Both the position numbers and the translations under genes were made by a program. A DNA stretch of 64,000 nucleotides from the NCBI RefSeq assembly GCF_019423705.1, contig NZ_JAHZAX010000001.1, forward strand, positions 251,998 through 315,997, given 5' to 3'. This stretch comes from Ruminococcus sp. (GTDB taxonomy: Bacteria > Bacillota > Clostridia > Oscillospirales > Ruminococcaceae). The notes under the pieces are model-generated. The model saw only the letters and a list, made by a program, of their open reading frames with translations, was not told where the DNA came from and did no database searches. Shown one piece after another: positions 1-8,866 of the stretch; position 1 is the first letter of the stretch, and every line of letters starts with the position of its first letter.

Positions 1-493
1 GGTCATCGGCTCTATCGCCTGCCTTACAGGCTTCTTCGGAAACCTCGACAGCTTTACGCTGACTATCCCGGGTATCGCAGGTATCATTCTTTCCATTGGT
101 ATGGGCGTTGACGCCAACGTTATCACCTCTGAGAGAATAAAGGAAGAGCTCAATAACGGCAAAACACTTAACGGCGCTATCGAACTTGGCTATAAGAGAG
201 CTTGGAGCGCTGTGTTCGACGGAAATATCACAGTTGTGTTCGTCGCAGTTATCCTTATGGGTGCATTCGGCCCGACAGACAGCGTTTTCGGAACGCTCCT
301 CAGCCCTGTGTTCTCATTCTTCGGCGCAACAACAGCCGGTACGATCTACTCTCTGGGTTACACCCTTTTGGTAGGTATCATTCTTAACTTTGTATTCGGT
401 ATTTTCTGTTCAAGACTTATGCTTTCGTCACTCTCTAAGTTCAAGTGCTTTAAGAAACGCAAGCTTTATGGAGGTGCTGAGATCAATGAGTAA
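1..493 (+). CDS. secD: Protein translocase subunit SecD, C-terminal part (5' truncated by window edge)
   Basis: The frame is open from base 2 to the stop at 491-493, so only the last ~163 residues are visible. They hold the C-terminal membrane segments of SecD, including the conserved stretch GMGVDANVITSERIKEEL, which is typical of the RND-like SecD/SecF transmembrane domain. SecD works with SecF at the SecYEG channel and uses the proton gradient to pull secreted proteins outward. The stop overlaps the start of secF by 8 bases, so the two are translationally coupled subunits rather than the fused SecDF of Bacillus. The protein ends in a basic tail after the last hydrophobic segment. The identity is secure; the true start lies outside the window. 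Confidence 0.93.
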   Translation, partial: VIGSIACLTGFFGNLDSFTLTIPGIAGIILSIGMGVDANVITSERIKEELNNGKTLNGAIELGYKRAWSAVFDGNITVVFVAVILMGAFGPTDSVFGTLLSPVFSFFGATTAGTIYSLGYTLLVGIILNFVFGIFCSRLMLSSLSKFKCFKKRKLYGGAEINE

Positions 494-1466
494 GGAAAGA
501 AAAACTCTTGACGTTGTAGGCCACAGAAAGCTGTTCTACACAATATCCTGCGCTCTTATTGCGCTGTTCATCATTCTGACTTTCACTATCGGACTTAACG
601 TTGCCATAGAATTCAAGGGCGGTACTGTTATTACTTATACATATGAGGGCGATATCAAGTCGGCTGACGTTGAAAAGACTGTCGGCAACACCCTTGACGA
701 TAAGTGCACAGTAACATTGGGCGAGAACACAAACGGCTCACAGAAAACTGTTGAGATCAAGTTCTCCTCAACAAAGGGCATAAGCGACGACAAGCAGAAC
801 AAGCTCAAGACTGCATTGCAGAGCGATTTTGCTGACAATAACATCGAGGTCTACGAATCAAACGACGTTGCGGCTTCAAGCGGTATGAATTTCTTCTTCA
901 AGTGCCTTGCAGCCTGCGCACTGGCAATGGTCGTCACGATCATTTACATCGGTTTCAGATTCAAGAAGATCGGCGGACTTTCCGCTGGTGTGTTCTCAGT
1001 TGTGGCACTTGCCCACGATATGTGTATGGTATACGGTTGCTTCGTTGTTTGTAGATTTGACATCAACGCAAACTTTATGGCCGTTCTGCTGACTATCCTC
1101 GGCTATTCTATCAACGCAACTATCATCATCTACGACAGGATACGTGAGAATGAAAGACTTATCGGCAACAAAATGGAACTTGCTGATCTTGTAAACCTTT
1201 CGATCACACAGACCCTCGGACGTTCAATCCACACCACAGTAACAACAGTTCTCGCAATGACAACAGTTTGCATAGTTTGCCTTATCTGCGGAGTAACTTC
1301 GATCATAAGCTTTGCATTCCCGCTTATCATCGGTATGATCTCAGGTGTGTACTCTTCAAACTGCATTGCTCCAACACTTTGGGTAGTATGGAGAAATCAC
1401 AAGGCAAAGAAGGGCGCTGCGAACAAGAAGTCAAAGGGCGCTGTTAAGCAGAGCAATAGACGCTAA
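486..1466 (+). CDS. secF: Protein translocase subunit SecF
   Basis: This is a 326-residue protein. The ATG at 486 is chosen over upstream in-frame starts because GGAGGT lies at 470-475 and the product begins MSKERKTLDVVGHRKLFY, as SecF proteins do. One N-terminal membrane segment (about residues 18-37) is followed by an extracytoplasmic domain with the FKGGT motif, then five membrane segments and a lysine-rich tail. It forms the SecDF complex with the gene upstream. One oddity is that the conserved motif usually written GYSIND reads GYSINA here, so the acidic residue linked to proton transfer in characterised SecF proteins is replaced by Ala, while the following YDRIREN is intact. No clear terminator is seen other than the palindrome at 1478-1502. 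Confidence 0.93.
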   Translation: MSKERKTLDVVGHRKLFYTISCALIALFIILTFTIGLNVAIEFKGGTVITYTYEGDIKSADVEKTVGNTLDDKCTVTLGENTNGSQKTVEIKFSSTKGISDDKQNKLKTALQSDFADNNIEVYESNDVAASSGMNFFFKCLAACALAMVVTIIYIGFRFKKIGGLSAGVFSVVALAHDMCMVYGCFVVCRFDINANFMAVLLTILGYSINATIIIYDRIRENERLIGNKMELADLVNLSITQTLGRSIHTTVTTVLAMTTVCIVCLICGVTSIISFAFPLIIGMISGVYSSNCIAPTLWVVWRNHKAKKGAANKKSKGAVKQSNRR

Positions 1467-1477
1467 AACATAAAAAA

Positions 1478-1502
1478 CGGGCGAACGATGTTCGCCCCTA
1501 CA
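1478..1502 (+). repeat. Dispersed palindrome, GGGCGAAC type
   Basis: The hairpin GGGCGAAC-GAT-GTTCGCCC is followed by CTACA. The same unit recurs at least nine more times in intergenic gaps of this window. There is no U-run here, so it is not an obvious terminator in this copy. Confidence 0.8.
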
Positions 1503-1528
1503 TATACATAGCGTATTTGATTTTTGAC

Positions 1529-1557
1529 TTGACAACAATAATTGTATATGATATAAT
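1529..1557 (+). promoter_or_regulatory. Promoter of antitoxin RNA 1
   Basis: TTGACA at 1529-1534, a 17-base spacer and TATAAT at 1552-1557 form a perfect housekeeping promoter. It reads toward the small toxin gene on the opposite strand, with no ORF of its own downstream, as expected for an antisense antitoxin RNA. Confidence 0.75.
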
Positions 1558-1563
1558 ATAGAC

Positions 1564-1660
1564 AATAAAAGAGGCATACTGCTGTAAGCGGGTTACCTCC
1601 AGAGACTAATTTTTTTAATAACCGTCCTATGTGGTAGTCGGGCGGTTATTTCTTTTTTCT
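1564..1660 (+). ncRNA. Candidate type I antitoxin RNA 1 (antisense to toxin mRNA)
   Basis: Transcription from the promoter at 1529-1557 would give an RNA of about 95 nt. It ends at a hairpin (AATAACCGTCC at 1617-1627 pairing with GGGCGGTTATT at 1640-1650) followed by a T-rich run. Its 3' half overlaps the end of the convergent toxin gene. Its 5' part holds GGCATACTGC and GGGTTACCTCC, which resemble GGGCATACTGC and the AGGCGG/CCTCC stretch at the 5' end of the toxin mRNA read in its own direction. That convergent layout with shared direct repeats matches the Fst (par) type I family. No expression data are available. Confidence 0.6.
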
Positions 1661-1756
1661 GTTGCAAATGTCAAACAAGAGTTTACAAATATCAAACACA
1701 AGTCCAACAATATTCGCTATTAACATCAGTAATGTAAGTACTTCAATTACGCTCAT
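1646..1756 (-). CDS. Small hydrophobic toxin of type I TA module 1 (Hol-Tox/Fst-like)
   Basis: This encodes a 36-residue peptide starting MSVIEVLTLLMLIANIVG, with one membrane-spanning segment (about residues 5-27) and a charged tail ending NRKKK. A GGAGGTGAG ribosome site lies 6-7 bases before the ATG at 1756. The MSVIEVLTLL start resembles the 'putative holin-like toxin' family, whose members kill the cell by membrane damage when their antisense RNA is absent. The convergent RNA at 1564-1660 is the likely antitoxin. A stronger-looking ATG further upstream (1837) lies inside the leader and before any ribosome site, so it is rejected. Two modules of the same design occur at 10.8 and 61.1 kb. 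Confidence 0.7.
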   Translation of the reverse strand: MSVIEVLTLLMLIANIVGLVFDICKLLFDICNRKKK

Positions 1757-1825
1757 ATTTTGCTCACCTCCATTGCTGGAGGAAGATTTAAACCGCCTAC
1801 CGTTGTTGCAGTATGCCCTATGGTG

Positions 1826-1854
1826 ATTATAGCACAATTATCGAGTTTTGTCAA
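1826..1854 (-). promoter_or_regulatory. Promoter of toxin mRNA 1
   Basis: Read on the minus strand, TTGACA (1849-1854), a 17-base spacer and TATAAT (1826-1831). The -10 context TGTGCTATAAT is shared with toxin module 2 (TGTGCTATATT in module 3). It abuts the terminator at 1856-1891. Confidence 0.75.
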
Positions 1855-1855
1855 A

Positions 1856-1891
1856 TAAAGGTGTGTGAACATTGTTCACACACCTTTTTGC
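1856..1891 (-). terminator. Intrinsic terminator, near-perfect hairpin
   Basis: AAAGGTGTGTGAAC and GTTCACACACCTTT form a 14-bp stem with a 3-base loop. On the minus strand it ends the gene at 1905-2288; the plus strand also has a T-run, so it may act both ways. Confidence 0.8.
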
Positions 1892-1904
1892 TGTTTTATG
1901 CGTT

Positions 1905-2288
1905 TTACAGTTCGGGAAATCTCTCTTCCACAAGCTTAACGGCGTTTCTCACGCAGTCGTCGCAATCGCAGAGAACAACGCCCGTGTCAAGGCCTTTCAG
2001 TTCACGGCAATATGTGCTCTGACAGAGTTCACGGAACTTTCCGTGGAATTTTTTCGCCTCTCCCAGTATCGGCAGGCCGTCATAGCATTTCAGCCCCAGC
2101 GCAATTTGCGCCCCGATAAGTGCGCCGCAGGTGGCTTCCATACAGCCCATTCCAACGCCGAACCCTGCGCCAAGCTGCCGCAGGGTGGTCTTATCAAGGT
2201 CGAGCACGTCCGCAAACGCCAGCAGCACCGCTTGGCAGCAATTATTTTGGCTGTGCTTATATTCAACTGCAAGTTCCTGTCTGTTCAT
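1905..2288 (-). CDS. C_GCAxxG_C_C family putative redox protein
   Basis: This is a 127-residue cysteine-rich protein. The start at 2288 is set by GGAGG 8 bases upstream. The sequence has a CC pair near residue 17, a glycine-rich GAGFGVGMGCME stretch leading into TCGALIGAQ (about residues 53-61), and late cysteines in CDCDDCV (about 106-111). This spacing matches the C_GCAxxG_C_C family, whose members are small, mostly helical proteins presumed to bind metal or carry redox cysteines; their function is not settled. It is the last gene of a minus-strand pair with radC, 52 bases apart, and is followed by a strong terminator. Confidence 0.75.
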   Translation of the reverse strand: MNRQELAVEYKHSQNNCCQAVLLAFADVLDLDKTTLRQLGAGFGVGMGCMEATCGALIGAQIALGLKCYDGLPILGEAKKFHGKFRELCQSTYCRELKGLDTGVVLCDCDDCVRNAVKLVEERFPEL

Positions 2289-2340
2289 TTTTTATTCCTC
2301 CGAATTTGTGATTTTATATACATAATGAAAAAATTGCTAG

Positions 2341-3045
2341 TCAACATTCCATATCGTGGATAAGGCCGCAGCTGCGCATTGAGATCGTGCCGTTTTTGCC
2401 TGTGATGAAATGATCCAGCACAGTAATTTCCAGACAGCGCATATAGCGGATAACCTCTCGAGTGAGGGTCACGTCCTCCTGCGATGGGGTGTTTGGCGCT
2501 GAGGGGTGGTTGTGGGCGATCATTATCACGTCGCAGCCGCTGTTCAAGACGGCTTTTGTCATCGCTCTGAAATCCACAGGTGCGGAGCGTGGGTCGCCCT
2601 CGCAGACCTCCGCAACGCTTTTGATATGGTAGCCAGAATCGACGCAAATGACCTTGAACTTTTCCGTTTTTTCGCCGGCGAAGCAATTGTCAACAAATTG
2701 CAGCACTCCGCCAAAATCACGGACGTCCACACGATCGTCGTTCTGAGCGGCGCAATATTTCATAAGTTTGTCGAAAAAAGCGATAGAATGAGCCGCACCC
2801 TCGCCCATATCGGGGACGGCCACAAGCTCCTCGGGGGAGGCATTCAAAACGCTCTTTATACTGCCGAACTTATTGATAAGCTCGTGGGCAAGGTCGTTAG
2901 TATTGCGCCGTGGGAGCACATAAAACAGCAGCATTTCGAGAATTTCGTGCTCAGAGAAGCCCTTTAGGTCGCCTGTTTCACGAAAGCGTTTGCGCATACG
3001 CTCACGGTGCCCGCTATGGTTATCGTTCTTTGGACTGCCGCTCAT
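2341..3045 (-). CDS. radC: RadC/JAB-domain DNA repair-associated protein
   Basis: This 234-residue protein has an N-terminal UPF0758 region (GFSEHEILEMLLFYVLPRRN), a helix-hairpin-helix-like DMGEGAA segment, and a C-terminal JAB domain with the metal motif HNHPSAPNTPSQED. RadC is widespread, but its cellular role is uncertain despite the repair name. The start is taken at 3045 (MSGSPKND) because the GGGGGG ribosome site sits just before it, and the promoter at 3082-3110 would start transcription downstream of the longer in-frame ATG at 3093. The length is typical for the family. Confidence 0.88.
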   Translation of the reverse strand: MSGSPKNDNHSGHRERMRKRFRETGDLKGFSEHEILEMLLFYVLPRRNTNDLAHELINKFGSIKSVLNASPEELVAVPDMGEGAAHSIAFFDKLMKYCAAQNDDRVDVRDFGGVLQFVDNCFAGEKTEKFKVICVDSGYHIKSVAEVCEGDPRSAPVDFRAMTKAVLNSGCDVIMIAHNHPSAPNTPSQEDVTLTREVIRYMRCLEITVLDHFITGKNGTISMRSCGLIHDMEC

Positions 3046-3081
3046 ACTATGCCCCCCTTTTTGATGTGTTTGACTATTTTC

Positions 3082-3110
3082 AGTATAATGCAATCACCGC
3101 CAAATGTCAA
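3082..3110 (-). promoter_or_regulatory. radC promoter
   Basis: On the minus strand: TTGACA (3105-3110), a 17-base spacer, TATACT (3082-3087). It decides the radC start because transcription begins after the ATG at 3093. Confidence 0.8.
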
Positions 3111-3112
3111 CT

Positions 3113-3350
3113 CTCTTTTTTTATTCGCATACTCTGTGCTGCGAACTGACTTTACGTTTGCAGCCCGAGGATAGGGTCGATGAGGAAAGTACGATCGCAT
3201 TGAGCTCCGTACATAGTCGGAATTTTGGGATTCAGCAACATTGCTTGCGAAACACCGACCGCACTCTATACGGTTTACAGCCTGTCCAGTCTTCGGACTG
3301 AGTCGTACCAGGCACGCAGTCCAGCCCTATGCGAATTAAAAAAAAGTTTG
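3113..3350. repeat. Structured element with terminal inverted repeats upstream of guaB
   Basis: About 235 bp lie between the divergent radC and guaB promoters. The ends are inverted copies: TTCGCATA (about 3123-3130) and TATGCGAA (about 3330-3337), each with a T/A run outside. Inside on the plus strand are several stems: GTACG..CGTAC, GTCGG..CCGAC, and CAGTC-TTCG-GACTG with a classic UUCG loop. It carries no plausible ORF. It may be a MITE-like element or a small structured RNA; a motif GAGGAAAG recalls RNase P but nothing else fits. A rearranged partial copy lies just after guaB (4930-4998). Confidence 0.5.
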
Positions 3351-3361
3351 TAATTATAATG

Positions 3362-3390
3362 TTGACAAGTTTAATTAAATGAGGTACAAT
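3362..3390 (+). promoter_or_regulatory. guaB promoter
   Basis: TTGACA (3362-3367), a 17-base spacer, TACAAT (3385-3390). The leader to the guaB ATG is about 47 nt. Confidence 0.8.
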
Positions 3391-3422
3391 TATAAGAATA
3401 ATGTAGGATATAATTGAATTAA

Positions 3423-4922
<1,500 letters not shown>

Positions 4923-4929
4923 ATTCGGG

Positions 4930-4998
4930 GACGGCTGGACAGCGGGTTGACTTTACGTTGTAGCCCGAGGATAGGACAGGCTGTAAACTGTACAGAGT
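4930..4998. repeat. Rearranged partial copy of the guaB-upstream element
   Basis: GACTTTACGTTG and AGCCCGAGGATAGG here match the left arm of the element at 3113-3350. The next segment, GACAGGCTGTAAAC to AGAGTGCG, matches the reverse complement of its right arm. The two arms are joined directly, so this copy is a fold-back or deletion derivative. It lies immediately after the guaB stop. Confidence 0.55.
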
Positions 4999-5040
4999 GC
5001 GTATTTGTGCGATTTATATACAATATATTTTAAAATATTT

Positions 5041-5070
5041 GTGGGGGCGACCTTTGGTCGCCCTTTTGTT
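5041..5070 (+). terminator. Terminator-like palindrome, GGGCGACC type
   Basis: GGGCGACC-TTT-GGTCGCCC followed by TTTTGTT. It belongs to the dispersed palindrome family and is well placed to end guaB transcription. The rest of the 4.92-5.49 kb gap holds the partial repeat, a promoter and a ~160-nt leader. Confidence 0.65.
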
Positions 5071-5287
5071 ATGCCAACACCACACCTGTATACTATGTCC
5101 TTGCACACCCCTACAAAGTTCACTTTAACCCCCTCCCCCACCTCGGCATACAATAAAAAATGCCGACAGCGATACATTCTCAAAACCTGCCTGCGCAGTT
5201 TAAGAACAAATTATGTGCAAAATGTATAGTATGTTATTAACAATTTGTGCAAAAGGGTAATTTTCTGTACTTGTTATGAGGAAATTC

Positions 5288-5317
5288 TTGACTTGTGATT
5301 TGATAATATGTTATAAT
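5288..5317 (+). promoter_or_regulatory. Promoter of dynamin-like gene 1
   Basis: TTGACT (5288-5293), an 18-base spacer, TATAAT (5312-5317). It leaves a leader of about 160 nt with a CCGC-TTTT-GCGG hairpin before the ORF. Confidence 0.65.
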
Positions 5318-5485
5318 TAAAATAATATCGGCAGCAGGCTCTTTGCGCCCTTTTTTCAGATGTTTCCGCTTTTGCGGCGGTCGGATATCGAATAAGGTCG
5401 CTGGTCTTTTTGGGGGAGATATGGAGCTTGCGGCGAATTAATAACCTGTTAAAAAGCTAAAATGCAACAGGAACGGAGGCTTGCA

Positions 5486-7537
5486 ATGAAAAAGCAAATT
5501 GATTACGGCAGCTACGCTTCCTATAAGGAAACTGTCAAAGGGCTGACTGAAAGCCTTGAAGCGCTGCTGGGACTGAGCGAAGAGATCGCTTTGGTCAATA
5601 CTGCGGAATCTATTCGTGAAACATTGGAGAAAACTGCCGAGGAGCATTTTGAAGTCGCTATCGTCGGCGAGTTCAAAAGGGGTAAAAGTACGCTCATAAA
5701 CGCTATGCTGGGACAGGAAGTGCTCCCTGCGGACGTGCTGCCTGCGACGGCTACGCTCAACAGAGTTACATACAGCGAAGAGCCATATGTACAGGTGGAA
5801 TATAAAAACGGTGAGAGCGAACGAGTTGACATAAACAAGCTTGAAGATTATGTCACAAAGCTTACTGCAGAATCTGAGGAAAAGGCGGAGACCGTCAAGG
5901 AAGCGACGGTATATTACGATACCGAGTTCTGTAAGAACAATGTGGATATCATAGACACCCCTGGTCTCAACGACGACGATCAGATGACTAACGTCACCCT
6001 GTCGATACTGCCAAAGATCGACGCTGCTGTGTTCGTTATCAGCGCAAATTCGCCGTTTTCTCAGTTTGAAAAGGAATTTCTTGAAAAGAAAATGCTCACC
6101 TCTGACGTGGGCAGAATAATATTTGTCGTAAACTGCTTCGGCACATTCTCTCAGGCGGACGAAAACAAGATCGTCGAGACCGTTAGAGGCCGTATCGGCA
6201 AGTATGTTATGGAAAAAGCCAAAAAGGTTATGGGAGAGGACTCCCGTGAATTTGCGGTATATAAAAGAAAGATCGGTACGCCGAGAGTTATCGGCGTTTA
6301 CGCTAAGCAGGCTTTGACTGCAAAAGAAACTGGTGATAAGGAAGCCCTTGAAAAGAGTAACTTCCCCGAGTTTGAAAAAGCTCTCGAAACTATGCTCACA
6401 AAAGAGCGTGGCGTTATCGCTTTGCAGATACTTGCCAACAAGATAACAAACTCTGGTACTGAGATACTGAGAAGCGTCGTTATGCAGGAAAACGCTCTTA
6501 TGATGGCAAACGACGAGTTTATGGAAAAATATGACGAAGCTATCAAAGAGATCGGCGAGATAAGAAATAAGAAGAGACAGGAATTCGTCAAGATCAATGA
6601 TGCCGCAAATCAAGTGTTCAACGACTTGCAGCCTGTCCTTGACAGCTATTGGACGAATATCGAAGATACCGCTATGGAAGTTATCGACAACTTCCAAATG
6701 TCCTCTGACGACTTCAAGAAAGATCAGCTCAAAATGGTGACCGCAAAACTCACCGAGAAGATAAAGGAAAGCATCGAAGCAAGAGCGCAGATAATCTGCG
6801 AGCAGATACAGAACAGTATCAACTTCGCCGTTTCCTGCGAGGCTGAAAGACTTCAAGACTTCGAGGACGAGTTCTTTGAGTCCGTTACAAAAATTCAGCA
6901 GATGTTCACCATTTCGGATAGAGTTTCAAAGAACGGCGGCGTTGTGGATAAGATAATCGGCGTTGCTATCGGCTCTTACGGCGTCGGCGGACTGTTCTTA
7001 GGTTTCAGAGAATCTGGCGTAAAGGGTGCGCTCCTTGGCGGCGCAACAGGTTTCGCAGGCTTCTATGCAACTTATTATACAGCTATATTCTTCGCAGGCT
7101 TTTTCGGAATAACTGCCACCCTGCCTGTTACCCTCTGCCTTATGGCGCTGGCTGGAATAGCAGGTACGTTCACTTCTAATTTTGCGGTGGATAAGATTCT
7201 TGTCAAGGAGAGGATAGACAAATATAAGTCCAATTTCAAGACGCAGGTGAGAAAACAGTTCCACGAAATGAAGCTCAATAACGACTTCACCGAAACTGTC
7301 CGTTGTCAGGTATTCTCAGCATTTGAAGGCCTCAAGGGCAAGATCGAGAATGAAACTGAGATTATCCTTCGTGACACACAGGAGACCCTCGACAATCTTA
7401 ACGATCTCAAGACGGAGAAGAGCAACATTTCTCAGAAGGAAATGGAACGTCTCCACGACATTGCAGAAAGCGCAAGCGCTATCGTTCAGGACGCTTATCA
7501 GGTAAGAAGAGTTCTGACAGAAGCTATGGAGAGCTAA
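5486..7537 (+). CDS. Dynamin-like GTPase 1 (membrane-associated)
   Basis: This 683-residue protein is a bacterial dynamin-family GTPase. G1 is GEFKRGKST (residues 61-69) and G3 is DTPGLND (about 157-163); a conserved VNCFGTFSQ follows in the G4 region. A long helical stalk follows. Near residues 490-565 lies a glycine-rich hydrophobic hairpin (ALLGGATGFAGFYATYY..LPVTLCLMALAGIAG) that could insert in the membrane, then a further coiled-coil tail. The start at 5486 is preferred because GGAGG sits 7 bases before it, while the ATG at 5462 has none. Bacterial dynamins remodel or protect membranes, and some act in phage defence. The exact role is unknown. It stands upstream of a dead M48-like protein and a second dynamin. 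Confidence 0.85.
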   Translation: MKKQIDYGSYASYKETVKGLTESLEALLGLSEEIALVNTAESIRETLEKTAEEHFEVAIVGEFKRGKSTLINAMLGQEVLPADVLPATATLNRVTYSEEPYVQVEYKNGESERVDINKLEDYVTKLTAESEEKAETVKEATVYYDTEFCKNNVDIIDTPGLNDDDQMTNVTLSILPKIDAAVFVISANSPFSQFEKEFLEKKMLTSDVGRIIFVVNCFGTFSQADENKIVETVRGRIGKYVMEKAKKVMGEDSREFAVYKRKIGTPRVIGVYAKQALTAKETGDKEALEKSNFPEFEKALETMLTKERGVIALQILANKITNSGTEILRSVVMQENALMMANDEFMEKYDEAIKEIGEIRNKKRQEFVKINDAANQVFNDLQPVLDSYWTNIEDTAMEVIDNFQMSSDDFKKDQLKMVTAKLTEKIKESIEARAQIICEQIQNSINFAVSCEAERLQDFEDEFFESVTKIQQMFTISDRVSKNGGVVDKIIGVAIGSYGVGGLFLGFRESGVKGALLGGATGFAGFYATYYTAIFFAGFFGITATLPVTLCLMALAGIAGTFTSNFAVDKILVKERIDKYKSNFKTQVRKQFHEMKLNNDFTETVRCQVFSAFEGLKGKIENETEIILRDTQETLDNLNDLKTEKSNISQKEMERLHDIAESASAIVQDAYQVRRVLTEAMES

Positions 7538-7867
7538 AGGGCGCAAATTTGCAATTGCTAGTGATGTTGTAATAAGAAACACGGATCGATCTGTCGAACG
7601 ACATATCGATCAACGGGCGAACGATGTTCGCCCCTACACGAAAGTTATTTGTGTAGGGGACGGCGAATTTTATATGCTCACCGTTACTCGCATATAAAAT
7701 GACGTCCCGTTTGTTCAGCTTATAATTGCTTATATAATACGTTGTATTGTAGGGGCGAACATCGTTCGCGCGTCTGTCGGCATTTATTTTGTTATAGGCT
7801 GAATAATTTGTGACAAGATATCATTAATTATTATCTGAGATAAATAGATCTAGGGAGGGTACAGTCA
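7538..7867. repeat. Repeat-rich gap between dynamin-like genes
   Basis: This 330-bp gap has no credible ORF. It holds palindromes at 7614-7638 (GGGCGAAC-GAT-GTTCGCCC, then CTACA) and 7749-7772 (inverted, with an imperfect GCGCG end). Between them, about 7653-7710, lies a longer hairpin with arms GGGGACG..CGTCCC and TTTTATATGC..GCATATAAAA. No clear promoter motif was found for the next gene. Confidence 0.65.
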
Positions 7868-8866
7868 TTGAGTGAAATAACGACGGAAAGAGAAAATCCG
7901 CTGCTTCAGATCGACACCAGCTTCCGCACATATCTTAACGCTTATACGAGAAGCTATCAGGATCATATGGTGAACGGTGTGCTTGACTATGCCTTTGAAT
8001 CTGATTTTGCCGTAAGACAGAAAATAATGGGTCTTAGCGGTTGGGGAAAGCTTTACAAGGCGGCAGGAACGCAGGACGTTTCTGCGGAGGCAAAGCATTT
8101 GTTTTTGAAGTGCGACCAAGTCGGGCCGCTCAAATATCCTGACATTTACGACATTGTGAAAAAATGCGCCGAAAGGCTGGAACTTGTTGTTCCCATAGTT
8201 TTTGTCAGAGGTGATATGGAAAGAGCGCAGATATATTCTGTTGCAAGCGATATGATCGAGCCGTGCATAGTGCTTTCAAAGCAGCTTGTTGATATGTGTA
8301 CGGGCGACGAGCTTATGTTTCTTATCGGCTGCGAATGCGGCAGGATACAAAACAATCATTGCGCCTATAATATGGCGTTTACATACCTTAATTATAATAA
8401 ATACGCTTTCAAACCTGTTGAAAAGACCTTCAATCAAACGGTAAGCAATCAGCTACACACGGCGCTGGTTCAATGGGTGAGATATGCGGACATAACTGCA
8501 AACCGAGCAGGCATAATATGCCTTGACAGACCGGGACTTTACATCAGCGTTATGGCAGGTCTTTACGCAAAGGGCTATATCGACTTTTACGGCAGATCGC
8601 AAAAGGACATCAACGCAGATGAGCTTATAAGCAAGGCGGAGAGTATCCACTCCGTTGCCTCGAGAAACCTCAAGACCGAAAGCGGTCTCAGCGAGATCGA
8701 AAGGCTCATACTTGCGGCAAACGAGTTTCTTTACTGTACTGTCCTTGGCGAATGGCGTGGGGACGCAGAAGACCCCGACCGACATCTTGTATCAAGTCAG
8801 ATATGCGATGTGCGAAGCGCAGTTATAATCGGAAATGGTGGGAATGGAGGCGTGACAGGTGGATAA
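7868..8866 (+). CDS. Degenerate M48 (HtpX-like) peptidase homologue, probably inactive
   Basis: This 332-residue protein starts at a TTG with AGGGAGGG 8 bases upstream; no ATG is better placed. The core resembles M48 metallopeptidases: a hydrophobic VPIVFVRG..AQIYSVA region, then TGDELMFLIGCECGRIQNNH (residues 145-164), which aligns with the family pattern ELxFxxGHELGHIxNxH. Both zinc histidines are replaced (His to Cys155, His to Arg159), the catalytic Glu156 remains, and the third-ligand motif reads RYADITANRAG (Glu to Asp, Asp to Asn). There is no membrane segment. The next gene overlaps by 8 bases, so it is co-translated with dynamin-like protein 2. It is probably a non-catalytic scaffold or sensor, though a Cys-based metal site cannot be excluded. 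Confidence 0.6.
   Translation: MSEITTERENPLLQIDTSFRTYLNAYTRSYQDHMVNGVLDYAFESDFAVRQKIMGLSGWGKLYKAAGTQDVSAEAKHLFLKCDQVGPLKYPDIYDIVKKCAERLELVVPIVFVRGDMERAQIYSVASDMIEPCIVLSKQLVDMCTGDELMFLIGCECGRIQNNHCAYNMAFTYLNYNKYAFKPVEKTFNQTVSNQLHTALVQWVRYADITANRAGIICLDRPGLYISVMAGLYAKGYIDFYGRSQKDINADELISKAESIHSVASRNLKTESGLSEIERLILAANEFLYCTVLGEWRGDAEDPDRHLVSSQICDVRSAVIIGNGGNGGVTGG

Noticed and set aside
1757..1837. Longer N-terminal extension of toxin 1 from the ATG at 1837
   Set aside because: It begins at the transcription start region of the toxin mRNA and lacks a ribosome site; the conserved peptide begins at 1756.
3113..3350. Possible RNase P RNA because of GAGGAAAG
   Set aside because: The other conserved RNase P segments (such as ACAGAA..GGCTTA) are absent and the length is too short.
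5438..6856. 472-codon open frame on the minus strand
   Set aside because: It lies fully antisense to the dynamin-like GTPase, has no ribosome site, and its translation shows no domain; the plus-strand gene has clear G motifs.
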